DNA of 64,000 nt from Podarcis raffonei (GCF_027172205.1 NC_070606.1:56448501-56512500), one strand, 5' to 3'; shown: positions 36,075 to 48,755, counted from the stretch's first letter. The notes: a model not told the origin generated them from the sequence alone. Numbers and translations are program-made.

Positions 36075-36296
36075 TGTGGGTGAGTGGGGGTGAGGTCGGG
36101 TGGCGATGTTTCTATTTTACTTAATGTACGTGTGGGGTTTTGTGTCAGCGTCACTTGTGCAGGTTCTCTTTGCTATTCGTTTGTGTTCCTTCGGTGCTGA
36201 GAGAGGTTGGGCGTTGGCCTGGGGTGTGGTTGGTCATTTGTGATTGGTTGTGGTGGGGTGGGTGGTTGTTTTGGATCAGGTTAGCCACACACACAC
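36075..36296 (+). other. G/T-rich strand-asymmetric tract
   Basis: GTGGGTGAGTGGGGGTGAGG and later GGTTGTGGTGGGGTGGGTGG show strong G/T enrichment on the plus strand, ending in CACACACACACCCC. Several closely spaced G runs are present. Confidence 0.5.
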
Positions 36297-37840
36297 CCCT
36301 CCACCTCTTTCCCCCTTTTCTTCCTAATGTAACACTAATGTCTCAACAAATGAAACTGATCTGTAGAAAATGTAATTTGAAAAAAGAGACATTGCACATA
36401 CTTTTGTAAACCGAGAAATCTTTAATAAAAATACATTTTAATATATATTTTTACTAGCTTTGTGGGGGTAACGAAAATCTAGGAGAAGGGAAGTTGGGGA
36501 ACCTTGGCTTCTATCTTTATGGGCTCAAACAAGTCCAGAAGGCATTTTCCTCTTTCATAATTGGCAACACAATGAAAGCGAAGCAGTTTAATCACTCGGT
36601 AACAGAAGCCAGGTAAACACCCCCTGAAGGGTTTATGTCAGAGCTGCTCTGCTCTTTTTTCTTTCTTCCCTCTACACTAGCCATTGAAGTAGACATGCAA
36701 AGTGGTGTTGGTGACGCCCTTGTTCCATCTGATGTTGCTAACCAACTGGTGTGCACAGGTAGGGTGGGAAAGCATGTATAAATATTAATAAAAGCTTTGT
36801 GTGTTTGTCAGGGCTGGGACTATGGTTGTTATGCATCTAATCTCACATACGCAAGAAGCGCGGCCACACCTTTCAGCCCCGAGGTGAATGCTGCTAGAGC
36901 ACTAAGATCAGCCGGCATAGCTTGCTTCTCACTAAAATGGCAGGTCTCTTAAGGAAAAACCTTCAGGCATGCGGGTCTTGCTATGATCTTGGCTTGTGGC
37001 ATCTCTTCCCACTGGTTCCCAGAAAGCTTGCTAGATTGCACACCCTTGCTTTGAAAGGAGCATGTTGGTGGTGTTGCCTGTTTTCCATGTAGCATTTATA
37101 CATAGAAATAGATGTCATGGGCACATACTTCATATAAAATCTGCTTGTTGGTCGTCCCGTCCCCCCTTCTGTCTCTGTATTATGTCCTGCTGAACCAATT
37201 TTAAATCACCCTTTTGTTATGAACTGTGGCCGCCAGTTGACTGTAGAAGAAGCCATGCCCCTTTGATCAAGTAGGGGACTAGGGCATGCCCCTAATGAGC
37301 ACCACCTCTTATCTTGTCGCTGTCAAGCGTCTTCCCTGCTCACTTCCATGTCAGAGGCGCCTGTAGTTAGTGTTTCAAGACCAAAGCCCCGTCGCTGGCA
37401 ACCCGCCATGCTATATTTGAATCTCAAAATATACAAGCTGTTCTCTAAAAATACAGAGCCAAAAAAGGAACTCTGTGGCACTTCCTGAAGATCTCTTGCA
37501 AACGGATGAAGGCACCTTGTAGCTTATTTTTAAACAACCTCGGTGAGATTTGGGTTTGGAAAATAACTATTTCCTCCTCTTTTTTTTAGTTAAATAGGAT
37601 ATATTTAATTTTATATGGATGCCTTCTAATTGAAGTATTACCTAAGAGTTTAAGATAACAAACACTCATGGTCCTCCCCCATTGTCTCTTCTAAACAAAG
37701 CAGCCCTAATACTCTTGGCTATTCCTTGTAGGAAATATGTTCTGTGCAGGACTGCTTCTGCTATGCAGCAGGGTATAGCGAGGAAATATATGAAGGAAGG
37801 TGTTTGGTGTTTGAATGGTGCATCAAGACTTTTGAAAGGG

Positions 37841-37972
37841 GAGGTAGCTAACCTGATGTCCTCTAGATGTTTTGGACTATAATGTCCATCATCCGTGGAC
37901 GTTAGCTATGCTGACTGGAGGCTGATTAGAGATGAAGTCCAAAACAACTGGAGGGCACCAGGTTGGCTACCC
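37841..37972. mobile_element. Palindromic hAT-like MITE remnant
   Basis: TAGCTAACCTGATGTCCTCT with GATGTTTTGGACTATAATG is mirrored by GAAGTCCAAAACAACTGGAG and GGCACCAGGTTGGCTACC. Confidence 0.55.
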
Positions 37973-38689
37973 TCATTCTAAAGTATTTGTCTTAGCAGAG
38001 GGGGGGGGGTTTCCTGGCTTCAGGCAACTAAATATATTGGGGCAGACCTGGTTCTATATGCTCAATAACCCTTTGCTTCTCTCACCGTATACCCCTTGCA
38101 ACACCCCTATGCTGGCTTCTAAGCCCCTCTTGGAATCGCAGAAACAGTTTGTCCTCATTTTCATTATCTTCTGCCAGCTTCCCCCACCTGATCTTTCTGC
38201 CCTTGTCTCTCAATAAGCCCTTTCCCATTGATTGTCACTCCTTCCAACTCTTCCACCCATAGTGTAGTGGCAAATCCAGAAGTCTAGGGTCCCTTCATGG
38301 CAGTCACAGCCATGCTCCTTCTAAGATTATACCATTATCTTGTAATTATACTGTAATAATAATTAGGAATGCATTAGGAGGATCTGTGCAGATCTCCATA
38401 TGTTTCCTTTCAGATAGCTGTACTGTGCATGTACTTGGGCAAATGATTCAGTGTGCTCCCAGTATCTTCTTTTGGAGTGACTTTAAGTTGGACTTTCATG
38501 AAATTCCATTGTATGTAATAGAACTTGCACACCACTCTCTTGAAACTGAAGGAAGTGCCTTGTGTTTCCAGTGTTTCTAAATGCTTGTCTTTGGGGCATA
38601 TAAAAATCCTGGGCCTCTACCCAACTTGGAGCCAATCAAAAGTTGCCTGCATTTTCAAGCCACCTTTTTGGCAACCTCCCTCTCAGAAC

Positions 38690-38945
38690 ATCTGCATAGT
38701 GCCCTTCCTTCAGATCTCTCCTCAAAGCCCACCTCTTCCATGAAAAGTTTAGCATGGCCGCTTAATTCATTCCCACTACTACCATAATGAAGTCTAAAAC
38801 ACCTGCAATTGCATCGGATCAATTTCTCGTTACCCTTCCTGCACTCCCATCACTCTTCCCCATTATTATTATTTTTTCCTCCCTTCCCTTCCCCACTATT
38901 ATCAAAAGCTGCAAGATCCTCGAGGCAGAGGCCTGAATACTTCTT
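38690..38945 (+). repeat. L2-like LINE 3' fragment
   Basis: CTTCAGATCTCTCCTCAAAG and CCCACCTCTTCCATGAAAAG followed by a pyrimidine-rich tract match the usual 3' region of L2-type LINEs. Confidence 0.5.
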
Positions 38946-40636
38946 TTTCAATAGGCATCATGTCATACGCTGGTGACTACACCTTTGTAGTTTCTTATTC
39001 ACCAAACAGAATTCAGTCTTGTAGCTAGTAAATCTGGTTTTTCTCTATCAGGGACTGCAGAAACAGGTTTATCTACCCCCTCCAGGGCTATCATCAATCA
39101 TGGGTGGTGGGTTGAATCCACCTTGTGCTGGGTGTTGTCCACCAGCAGCACTTAATAAAAAAATCTGGCAGATTTTTGTGTGGTTTTTGTGGTTGTGTTC
39201 TTGCTTTTAGAGCGTCTGTGTTTGATGAGGTTTAGCTTTCCCTTTGGAGAGTGGTGTGCTGGAGAAAATGACAATTTTCTAATAATGTGCGAATGATGAC
39301 CATGTGAACGTCTGCTACTGCAGATCCAACCTGATAAAAATTAATTAATTGTGCTGCACTTGTAACAAGGATGTGAGGATGTCACCTAGGAAAGGGTGAG
39401 ACAGGACGAAATAATACCATTTCACTTTGCTCTTCTCAAACCAGTTGCAGGATTTGTGCTGATATCTGTGTGCTCTGGTGATGGATCTAGGGGTGTTCTT
39501 TTTAATGCTATCATTGAAAGCAGAGAAATAACAAGATAGATGGTTCACTGTCCTTACCTACACAGCAAGACTGGAGCAACCCTAAAATGTTTGCTAAGAT
39601 GAGGTTGAGCCAAGGGACTCGTACGCCTGCCCTTACTTTGCACATCCAGTTTTGCTAATCGTGAGTTTTGACAAAGAAGTCAGGATCCTATGTGTTCAAA
39701 TGGCTGTAATCTATTGTCCTTCTGTCCATCCGATAGCATTTGTATTGTTGCTACAGTGGGGATTGAGCTAGTACTGTTCTTCTCAGCCTGTAGACAAGAC
39801 AGATTGGAAGGGCAGCATTTATCTCATGTATTCTCTTGTGCCGTGTAAGAGTAGATGGATGGTTCTGCTTTTGAAAAGGTCACTCTACCCTATTTTTAAT
39901 CTGGAGTGCATATACCATTACACTGCATCACCTATACGGACTCCAGCATCTCGGGGAGAAACAGCAATAAACTATTGATCCATCTTCCAGTAATAGTTTT
40001 TAACCACCCCACTACCACCAATCAAAAGCATACTCAACCGTGGTAGGGTCAACTCCCATGTTAGATAGATGGACAAACAGTTTAATTGTGTAAAAGCCCC
40101 CATTAATGAAGTGTTGTTGATGATATTGCCAATGAGATTGATATGTTTTCAACTGACAAAAGTGAATGTGGTGCTTCAGCAGTTGCCTATAGTTGGGAAG
40201 GTTTTTACTCCTCTGTCATATGTATGTGGTTCACTTGTAAATAAAGAAAGGCCTTGCTTTACGGCCATACCCAATCTGGTTGCTATGGTAACTAACTGCC
40301 AGGATTGAGGGCAAGGTGGCAGCCGGTAAGGTAGTGAAAGATCCAGTCTTAGAATTACAAAGGGGTGGCTATGCCTTAGCCCCACAGTGAAACCAAGCCA
40401 GTTGATGCTACCTAGTGATGAAAATGTGCCACTGGACATAGGGGCTCCTTACCTGGCTTCTCACACCCATCCTCTTAAAAATCTCTGGACAGCATCCATG
40501 TTCTCTTTCCTCATGATTGTGGTGTGCTCTGTTGTGGGAATACTGATCTTCTTTATTGCTAAAGTAGCAAAAAAATTCTTGTATATTGATTGATTTATAG
40601 GGTGAGATAGGCACCAGGTTGGGGAAGACTGGTTTA

Positions 40637-40772
40637 CGCCTTTCTCAACCTTGGGTCCCCAGCTGTTATTGGACTACAACTCCCCGTCATCCATAGCTAG
40701 CAGGACCAGTGGTCATGGATGATGGGAATAGTAGTCCAACAACATCTGGGGACCCAAGGTTGAGAAACACTG
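40637..40772. mobile_element. Palindromic hAT-like MITE
   Basis: TTTCTCAACCTTGGGTCCCC at the left is mirrored by GGGGACCCAAGGTTGAGAAA at the right, with GGACTACAACTCCC and its inverse inside. About 136 bp. Confidence 0.65.
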
Positions 40773-41059
40773 CTTTAGAGGGGTATGTGAAGAAGGGTTC
40801 CTGCAGTGATGTCAACAGTGCAACTACAATCTTTCCTGATCCTCGCTCCTTTCTCATTACATTTTTCCTAAAGTTTTTATCTGTGTTTGCATCTACATCT
40901 ACATTCTTCATTATTTTTTTGCATCTGTCTCCCTTAAGTGCAAAACCCTTGTCTCACTCTCATTTTTGGGGGGGGGGATGTGCACAGGCTGCTAAACATA
41001 TAAGGACACCTAGATGGGAAATCAATTTGCAAAACAAAAGAGACTTCATCTAAAAGATA

Positions 41060-41150
41060 AAGGCTGGGATCCTAACCCCATCTACCTGTAGGCTACATTG
41101 AATTCAGTAGGACTTACTGAGTAGACATGGCATGGATTGTTCTTATTAGT
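41060..41150. repeat. AGTAAG palindrome family copy
   Basis: CTGGGATCCTAACCCCATCT and AGTAGGACTTACTGAGTAGA with CATGGATTG form diverged arms of the palindrome. Confidence 0.45.
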
Positions 41151-41682
41151 TAAGCTGGTGTGCTCGGATACTGCAGAGGGGCAAATCTTTGAATCACATT
41201 CATTTACAGGCTAGAAGGGAATAATTATAGGCTACTGGCAGCTGTGGGAACAGGATGGGTGCACATCAACACACTGGAAATATAAAATGGATCCCTTTTG
41301 GAGTCAGAATTACCACCTGCTTCCTCTCACTGTTCACATTATGCAGGATGTATATTTGGGGTGGGCTGCATGTGGCAGCCACCACTTACCTGTGACTTCT
41401 TCCATCACATGACTAATTTCTATACCTGCCATGGAGCTGGGTCTTTAGATCCCCTCTCCCCACACACTTTGGGCTCCGTGCTATTGCCATACAGTGATGA
41501 CATGATATGTGCTACACCATGAACAGAACTCCTCCTCAAATAGAATCCTGCAACAGCAGTATCTAGGTCTTTTATGGGATCCCAGGAATCACTATGGCGC
41601 CACGATGGTGGCTGCAGGGACAGCTTCTGATAGTGTCTGACTTCAAGGAACAGAGCATCCTATGGACCACAGCACTCTAGAG

Positions 41683-41817
41683 CAGGCACACCCAAACTCA
41701 GCCCTCCATATGTTTTGGGACTACAACTCCCATGATCCCTAGCTAACAGGGCCAGTGGTCGGGGTGATGGGAATTGTAGTCCCAAAACAGCTGGAGGACC
41801 GAGTTTGGGGGTGCCTC
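41683..41817. mobile_element. Palindromic hAT-like MITE with perfect target duplication
   Basis: The element runs from CAGGCACACCCAAACTC to GAGTTTGGGGGTGCCTC and is near-palindromic throughout. CTCTAGAG flanks it exactly at 41675-41682 and 41818-41825. Confidence 0.8.
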
Positions 41818-42047
41818 CTCTAGAGGCATGATCAACAGGCCATGTGCATAAGGGAACACAGATTATTCAGGCAAAACAAGTGTTCATAATAAAGTAATTA
41901 GATGTGTTACACACCCAACCTTCACTAATAAGAAATCAATTTCATTTCTCTCTTTGCCACATACTCCTGAAAACACAGCCTTACTGTATACTGGCCCTTA
42001 ACAATATCTTCTTAAGAAAATATAACTACTTTCTATGGGAAGTATTC

Positions 42048-42049
<2 letters not shown>

Positions 42050-42092
<43 letters not shown>

Positions 42093-42300
42093 TTATTATT
42101 TATACCCTGCCCATCTGGCTGAGTTTCCCCAGCCACTCTGGGCGGCTCCCAATCAAGTATTAAAAACAATACAGCGTTAAATATTAAAAACTTCAGATGT
42201 CTTTTAAAGATAGGATAGCTACTTATTTCCTTCACATCTGAAGGGGGAGGGTGTTCCACAGGGTGGGCGCCACTACCGAGAAGGCCCTCTGTCTAGTTCC
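42050..42300 (-). repeat. (AAT)n-anchored repeat
   Basis: About 14 AAT units precede TTTATACCCTGCCCATCTGG and CAGCCACTCTGGGCGGCTCC, then GTGTTCCACAGGGTGGGCGC. It is the longest of three copies of this family in the window. Confidence 0.65.
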
Positions 42301-42694
42301 CTGTAACCTTTCTTCTCGCAATGTTTTGTGCTTTGAGATTTTATTACAATCAAGCAGTAAATAAATATTGTGACATAAATAAGGATTAGTGCTACATCAA
42401 TTGAGATTCCCCCCCCTCCTTCCCCCACCATCCCCAAATCTGCTCCAGAGGGTTGGAGGAAACCCCAGCACAGAGTTAGGGGGCAGGCAGGGAAGAAATC
42501 TTTGCACAGACAGAATCTTAGCGCTATCACCACATTGAATACAACCCTGTATCTGAAAGTTCACAGATATTTCTTGTGTTCCTATTTGTTTTTATCCACT
42601 AAGCTGAGAATTCATCTGATTTCCTTGTGTGCATGTGCAGATCTAAACACAACTTACTGTTTCTCTACCTCTTCCTCACAGGAAAGTTTTTGCC

Positions 42695-44344
42695 ATGCCA
42701 GCGGGAATCTTCCGGGTGTGCCTGGTGGTTATCACGGCTATCGTCAACCATCCGCTCCTCTTTCCAAAGGAAAATGTCACTGTTCTTGAAAACACACAGG
42801 AAGTCATCCAGAAGATGAAAGAGCGGGAGGAGAACCTGAGGCTGGAGCAGCTTAAACTGGAGCAGGAGATTGCCATGCAGGAGACCTTAACAAAGCCTTC
42901 AGCGAAGGCTGCAGAGACAGAGGAGCAATACAATCACAATCCCCTCTCTTGGAATTTCTGGACTGCTTTGTCCATGGTGGTTTTCCTTCTGATTGAGTTC
43001 TGGCGGCAGGACTACAAGGAAGGGACTTGGCAGAATTATGCCAATGAGGAAGATGAAATTAGTGTCCTTGGGAAAGCGCTCAAGGGAGTCGTCCTGCCAG
43101 ACAATGCCACATTGGCCAACTTCTATGAAAAATGCCTCCAGGTTGTGACGGGTGATATCGCCAGAAACCGAGAGCTTGTGGAAGGCTTTGCAGATGACTT
43201 GCTGGAAGCCCTGAGAAGTGTGTGTAACCGAGATGCAGACATGGAAGTGGAAGAATCCATAGGAGTCGGGAGCATGTATGAGAACTGGAGAGCTCACAAG
43301 CCCTTAGCTTGTGACTTCATTGTCCCTTTTACCCCTCCGGAGCCATATTGTTTCCAGTTAGAAAGCTGGTGTTCGGAAGAAACCGTCTCCCCAGACAAAC
43401 AGGGTTATGGGATGATAAAGATCTCGCGGGCGGATGAGAACTCAACAGGATGTATCTGTGACAAGACTAAGCTCGGGGAAGACCTACTGTGTCTCCTTCA
43501 CAGCAAAATGAACCAAGCTAGGCAGAACCAACATATGGAGGACCTCCTTTGTTACAAGGACACTCGATACCTTGATTCTGACCAGGTTATGACGTGGTTC
43601 CAGCTTGCGCTTACTAAGGCATGGAACAAAATTTCACACAAGTACGAGTTCAACCTCACTTTCAATCTCCTGGATGCGCCTGGGGCTCTAAAAATCAAGT
43701 TTCGATCTGGAAAGACCATTACTTTCAACCTCACCCCGGTGGTACAATATGCTGATTCTGACGTATATTTCATCTCCCATTTCCCATGCAGTAGCTTGGC
43801 AGAGGGCTCCTCTTCCAGCATTCACTGGCTTCTCACGTTTGCAGTATATGAGAAGAGATATATCCAGTTTATTTCCAAAACTCTGCCTGCCAACTCCTGC
43901 CACCTCAGCTGCCTCCAGATTCTGTCCTTCCTTCATGGAAAGCAGTGCAGTCTAACAGGCGCAAGCAGCCTTACAAACTACCACTTGAAAACAGTGATGC
44001 TACATTTACTACAGACGCTTCCTTGTGCAGACTGGGCTTCTACACAGCTGCGAGCCAGGCTGCAAGACATGCTCAGATTTTTAGAGAAAAGCTTGCAGGA
44101 AAAGAGGCTTTACCACTTTTTCGTTGGGAACAGGCACCTGCCAGAGGAACTGGGTATCCCCATAGAGTTCCAAAAGGCAGAACCTCTAAACCTTTTCCGC
44201 CGCTTTGTATTGCAACGAGACGCTTACAGAAAGACTATGGACACATTTCATGAGATGCTAAAGAACACAGCAGCTTTAATAAATGAATATGCCATGCATG
44301 TTCCCAATGGACGAGTGACCTCACTACATAAAGAACCCCTGTAG
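42695..44344 (+). CDS. ITPRIP: ITPRIP (inositol 1,4,5-trisphosphate receptor-interacting protein)
   Basis: A single uninterrupted 549-codon frame, close to the 547 residues of human ITPRIP, preceded by an intron acceptor (CTTCCTCACAG ending at 42681). The N-terminus is hydrophobic (residues 6-22, FRVCLVVITAIVNHPLL), then a Lys/Glu-rich coiled coil (about 32-75) and a second hydrophobic segment (about 86-103, WNFWTALSMVVFLLIEFW). The rest is a Mab-21-type nucleotidyltransferase-like fold with family-typical LLEALRSVCNRDADMEVEE, GVGSMYENW, FIVPFTPPEPY and LKIKFRSGK. The C-terminal part (HLSCLQILSFLHGKQ, EPLNLFRRFVLQRDAYRKT) matches human closely. The protein is known as a membrane-associated modulator of IP3-receptor calcium release. 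Coding in one exon is normal for the gene. The splice just 13 bp before ATG supports this start. Confidence 0.97.
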   Translation: MPAGIFRVCLVVITAIVNHPLLFPKENVTVLENTQEVIQKMKEREENLRLEQLKLEQEIAMQETLTKPSAKAAETEEQYNHNPLSWNFWTALSMVVFLLIEFWRQDYKEGTWQNYANEEDEISVLGKALKGVVLPDNATLANFYEKCLQVVTGDIARNRELVEGFADDLLEALRSVCNRDADMEVEESIGVGSMYENWRAHKPLACDFIVPFTPPEPYCFQLESWCSEETVSPDKQGYGMIKISRADENSTGCICDKTKLGEDLLCLLHSKMNQARQNQHMEDLLCYKDTRYLDSDQVMTWFQLALTKAWNKISHKYEFNLTFNLLDAPGALKIKFRSGKTITFNLTPVVQYADSDVYFISHFPCSSLAEGSSSSIHWLLTFAVYEKRYIQFISKTLPANSCHLSCLQILSFLHGKQCSLTGASSLTNYHLKTVMLHLLQTLPCADWASTQLRARLQDMLRFLEKSLQEKRLYHFFVGNRHLPEELGIPIEFQKAEPLNLFRRFVLQRDAYRKTMDTFHEMLKNTAALINEYAMHVPNGRVTSLHKEPL

Positions 44345-45209
44345 CCAAATCTCTGAGAATTACAGTATGAACAGATCTCCCCCATTGGGAGCAAACTGCT
44401 TTATATGCTCACATTAACTCCAAAGATTGGTAGAATGGAGATACTTTTCTCATTTTCTTCCCAATGTTGTTGGCTGATATTTATGCAGCTTCTAACGTTT
44501 AAACTGTTGTGTATAAAGTTTGTTGTAAATAGTTTAAGCAAAGGAGGTATCTAATTTATTCCTATATCGACATTACAGACCTTGGGATTTGGTAGAGTCT
44601 GTGTGGTTTGTTTATGTGAAGGTGGAGATGGTGACAGCTCTGCAAAAGGAGTCCTTGTAGGAGAGAAAACATAGTTTGAAAATGGGTGACAGATGTACAG
44701 CCCTGTGCTTCACAAATGATCAGTCACCCACTGTGAAGGGAATTCTTTTATTTTGTCCTAAACTATTAAGCAAATGCAGAAATAAGTTGCAGAAATACCA
44801 GTTCAGTAGAGCTTCCTGCAACTACAGCCACTACATACTTTCACACCCTGAGCCCCTGGAGAGTTTCTGTCCACCTCCAGTGAAATATATTCATATCTAT
44901 GAACCAATGGGAATATCCACAAAAAGCTATCCAGTGATGCAAGCATCATGCAGGGTATTTGAGCATGCCTTTTCTACATTTCCAGCTACTATTACTTTTA
45001 AGACTTGACACACCACTAAAATACCTTTTTCGTATTTCTCTCCAATAGCACCAGACCTAACTGGCAAGAATATTTTCCAGAACTGTTAGATTAACCACTG
45101 GCCTAAACAGATCGTTACCTTGGTGCCAGGGATCTGAGTTTATGATGCATTGCACACACTCTGGTTTATTTTTACATGTTAAGTGTCACAGGCAGACCAC
45201 AGCAATAAA
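44345..45209 (+). other. ITPRIP: ITPRIP 3' untranslated region
   Basis: Non-coding sequence after the stop at 44344 with no repeats, ending at the first good poly(A) signal. The exact cleavage site is not visible. Confidence 0.5.
45204..45209 (+). terminator. ITPRIP: Candidate ITPRIP poly(A) signal AATAAA
   Basis: Canonical AATAAA 860 bp after the stop codon, followed by a GT-containing stretch. It is the first canonical signal I found downstream of the coding region. Confidence 0.45.
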
Positions 45210-45389
45210 CTGCTGTTCTCAACAAAATGAAAGAATGACCGTATGTTTTAAGATTTCCTGAAATTCAGGTTCTTCTACAAAGATGACATCCTGGATTGGT
45301 GTCCATATGTTTGGTGTAATGTGGGGGAAAAGGACAAAAATTCAGGTATGGGTTTTTTTTAAAAAGGATCCTTTTGAAAGGCAAAGGTG

Positions 45390-45580
45390 CTACTAGTTAT
45401 AGTGGCTGGGCTCTGTCTCCACATTTGGAAACAGCAATTCTTCTGAATACCAGGGATCCACAGGAGGTGAGAGTGCTCTTGGCCTTGGGTCCTCCTTGTG
45501 GGTTTTCCGCAGGCATCCAATTAGCCACTGAGAGAACAGGGTGCTGGATTAGATGAGCCATTGGGTCTTCCTTTGCTGCT
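45390..45580 (+). repeat. Interspersed repeat related to 14258-14690
   Basis: GAGAGTGCTCTTGGCCTTGG, GTCCTCCTTGTGGG and GGGTGCTGGATTAGATGAGC match, in reverse, the repeat at 14258. Confidence 0.5.
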
Positions 45581-46483
45581 TTCCACCTTGCATTTGTATC
45601 TGCTGCGATTCTGAACATGTGCCAGGTTTTGTTCTTTTCTGGAAAAGGGCTTTGGAAATGGTAGTTATCACTTAGGAAGTAAGACTTTACTACTACTGCT
45701 GCTGCTACTATTCCCTAGTGCCCAGGCTGCATTGCTACGCTGCTACTTCTTCGACGGAACACGCTGTGTTCTAATAGCAATCGTTAAATGCCAACAGTAC
45801 TGCAGTGGGGGGGGGGGGGTTTGTTGTTTTTGTTTTCGGAATGGTCTCCTGAACGGAGAACTTGATTGCTGGATAAACAGAAGTACGACCACCATATAGG
45901 TTCATAAAAGAACCAAACGTGATGATAGGCAGAATTTTCATCTTACATAATAAATCACTGCTCTCCTGTACATTACCTGCATGCCCATGTAGCAGTGTAG
46001 GTCCACTCAAATGACACACAGAGAACATGGTTCCTGCCACCACAAATCTCTGTTTAATTAGTTATTAGGAGGGAGAATATAGGGATCAAATTATGCCCCT
46101 GCCCCACTCCCAGAAAACAACAGCATACCATTTGTGCTTTGTTCATGGACCAGCAGTGCCTTTGCAAGCGGGTCTCCAGGTGGAAGTAACCATAGGTGCA
46201 TATAGTACCAATATGTTTATGCAGTTCTTATGCACATTTATGATTCTAGCTGGAAAGAGAGCTTTCTGACATCTGTATTTTCACTAAACTCTGTCTTCCG
46301 CCAGTTCCTTTCATGGAGCTACAATTCTCAAGATTATCCTGGGAAGATTATTAAACCACTCGGGGAATTGTAGCTCTATGAGGGGAACAGGGGCCTTCTA
46401 ACAACTCTCAATTACCTTGACAAACTACAGTTCCCATGATTCTTTGGAATGGCACTGTTTTAAATGTGTAGTGCAGATGGGGC

Positions 46484-46524
<41 letters not shown>

Positions 46525-48755
46525 GGCCAAAAAAGTGCATTTCAGCAGGTAGGCTAGTTACACATTCTACCGGAAAGAGCTTGCTCACACAGTGCTATTT
46601 TTCTAGAAAAAGAGGTAACAGAACTTACCATGAACACAAGTTCTGGCTGGAAAAAAAAGCCCTGCCCACACACTTCTTTTTAAATCAGCCCACTGGTTAT
46701 TTCACTGACTCTGTGCAAATGCTTATTTGTTATCTGACCGACTTTAGGGACAGTGAAAGCTGAGCAACTCCAGTCCCTAGTAGAAGTGCTGAAATATCAA
46801 ACCAAGTGTAATGTGCTGCTTTTGGCCCACACTATAAGGACATAAATCCATGACTGAAAAAAACAATTTATATAATGTAAAAAACTTAAGCAGAAGATGG
46901 AAGAAACGGTTAAAACCTCTCTACCTTTTTTTAAAAAAAGAGTAAAGGTCTGGAAAATGGGTTTTGAAAAATGACAAGTCCAGGGAAGCCATAAAAAGGT
47001 GTCAGACACCTCACTGCAATACCTTCCTCCTTGTAGCGTTCTTTTTCTAGGCAGCTTCTGCACTTTTAAATTTTTAATGTTTCTTCCATTCTTGTCAACG
47101 TGCTATATAATTGACTCCTTGTAAAATAGTGGCTCCAGTTAATAGGCCTATTAAACAACCCATTGCGACTTCAGTTATTTTATTTTAAGTAATTACATGG
47201 TTGAAATGGAAAAATCTCTCTCTTCTTTCTCAGTCAGCAGTATTTCCAGTTTTGCTGGTCTTGAAACAAAGCTCTCTGAGGAAACACAAAATCTGAATGT
47301 TTATAGCATGACACTTTTGGGGGTTAAGCGTTTCCACAAGAGTTGCTATCCTTATCTAGGTCGTTATCAAGCACTCGTGAGGGGTTTAATTAAACTGATG
47401 CTTTAGTAAGACTTTAAAAACACAGACATTTACATTTAGTCTCCAAAATGCAAGGTATTAAAAATGTCTTACTCAGCAAGCAAACCAGACTGGTTAAAAC
47501 AATTTGAAGTATACTTACTATACTTACCTTCCTAAACCTTCTGCATGAGCAGGAAAACATTTTGGGGAAGGGTAATACTAAGATTTCGACTGAGTGCATA
47601 CTTGCTTGGTAAGCCTCATGGAAAGCAGTCAGACTTTTCTGACAAAGCAGTATGTAGCAGTATGCTACTCAGACCAGCTAATAGGCTTTGCTTCTTTCTG
47701 GATGTCCAGTCTTGTCAATGTTCTGGAACATGCCTAGGTTGCCGTTGAAGGAGGGACTCATGGCAGAAATGGGAGACTCTCTCTGCACGAATCCAATACG
47801 GCCTGCACTGGATTTTGACGCTGAATACACAGGACAGCTGCCACCTGCAAAGAGTAGTTTAAAGTCATTTCAAATGGCAGCTGTCAACCTGACAGAAAGG
47901 TGCTTGGGGGTGCCTCAGGAAGAGTTAAGTGATATTTCCATCCCATCATTAAAAAAGAAAAAGAAAAAGCAAGCAGCCTCCATTGTATGCCTGTAATGTA
48001 TGCACTCATCCTCAAGGTGACCTGAATAAGATTTATGCTTTATGTATTATTAATGGAAATCCACCAGTGGCAAAGGCGTTGTGTAACCAAAGAAAAAGGG
48101 GAAATTGCTCATTTTCTTACTTTGCATCTTTTCGGCTATAGCTCACTATCTTCCCAAGAATAAGAGAACGTGCATTGTTCAGTAAGTAAATCTGCAATTG
48201 GGCATGTTTCATGCCGATTCCAATTTAAGCAGAGTCCACACAACATACAATCATTCAAAAAATCTTTTATTTCATCTTCTACCATTGCCATTCCTTGCCT
48301 CTTGTAAAGAACCCAGGATAATGGCTGACACTAACTGGTAAATGACAAAGTAGTATATACCGCTTGTTCTAATTATTTACTGTTTCCTGTGGAACTGCCA
48401 AAAACTTCTAAGACAACAGCAGCTGCCCACATGTGGTATTTATCCATGAAGACATGACTTCTGGGATAATATCCTTTTCTGATGCAGCACCCACTGCTGT
48501 TGCTCTAACAGCCTTGAGAATTGTGCATTGTTACACTTTTTTGGTTGGCTACTTACAGCTAGAACCAGCCATGGAACCGAGCTGCAATGTACAGCACCGA
48601 GGTTGAATCTAAGTCATTGTGTTTGTGGAACAACTACTGCACTGCCCCTAAATCTTCTCTAGAGGGTCAGGAGAATCCCCAGAGCAGATTGGGTCACAGG
48701 GGAGAGGAGGAGAGAGAGGGTAAGCTCTGTTAACATGACTGGCAGTTGTTCTGTT
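45581..48755. other. Intergenic region downstream of ITPRIP
   Basis: Contains short palindromic MITE-like text at about 46310-46450 (GAGCTACAATTCTC and its inverse) and an (AAT)n run at 46485-46523. No gene recognised. Confidence 0.45.
46485..46523 (+). repeat. (AAT)n microsatellite
   Basis: About 13 uninterrupted AAT units. Unlike the other three AAT/ATT runs it is not followed by the CCATCTGGCTGGG flank. Confidence 0.8.

Larger units (their letters stand above)
36297..40636 (+). other. Probable ITPRIP intron, later part
   Basis: Holds a hAT-like palindromic MITE remnant (37841-37972) and an L2-like fragment (about 38690-38945). AATAAA-type motifs near 36422 have no attached gene that I can recognise. 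Confidence 0.4.

Noticed and set aside
36395-36440. AATAAA-like motif suggesting a transcript 3' end
   Set aside because: No upstream coding exon or processed-gene signature was found; such hexamers are frequent in AT-rich introns.
42627-44253. Several other frames over the ITPRIP exon (for example 43945-44253 plus, 43297-42899 minus)
   Set aside because: Shadow frames of the strong 549-codon ITPRIP reading frame.
41904-46763. Frames with poly-Asn or poly-Leu runs
   Set aside because: Translations of (AAT)n microsatellites, not proteins.
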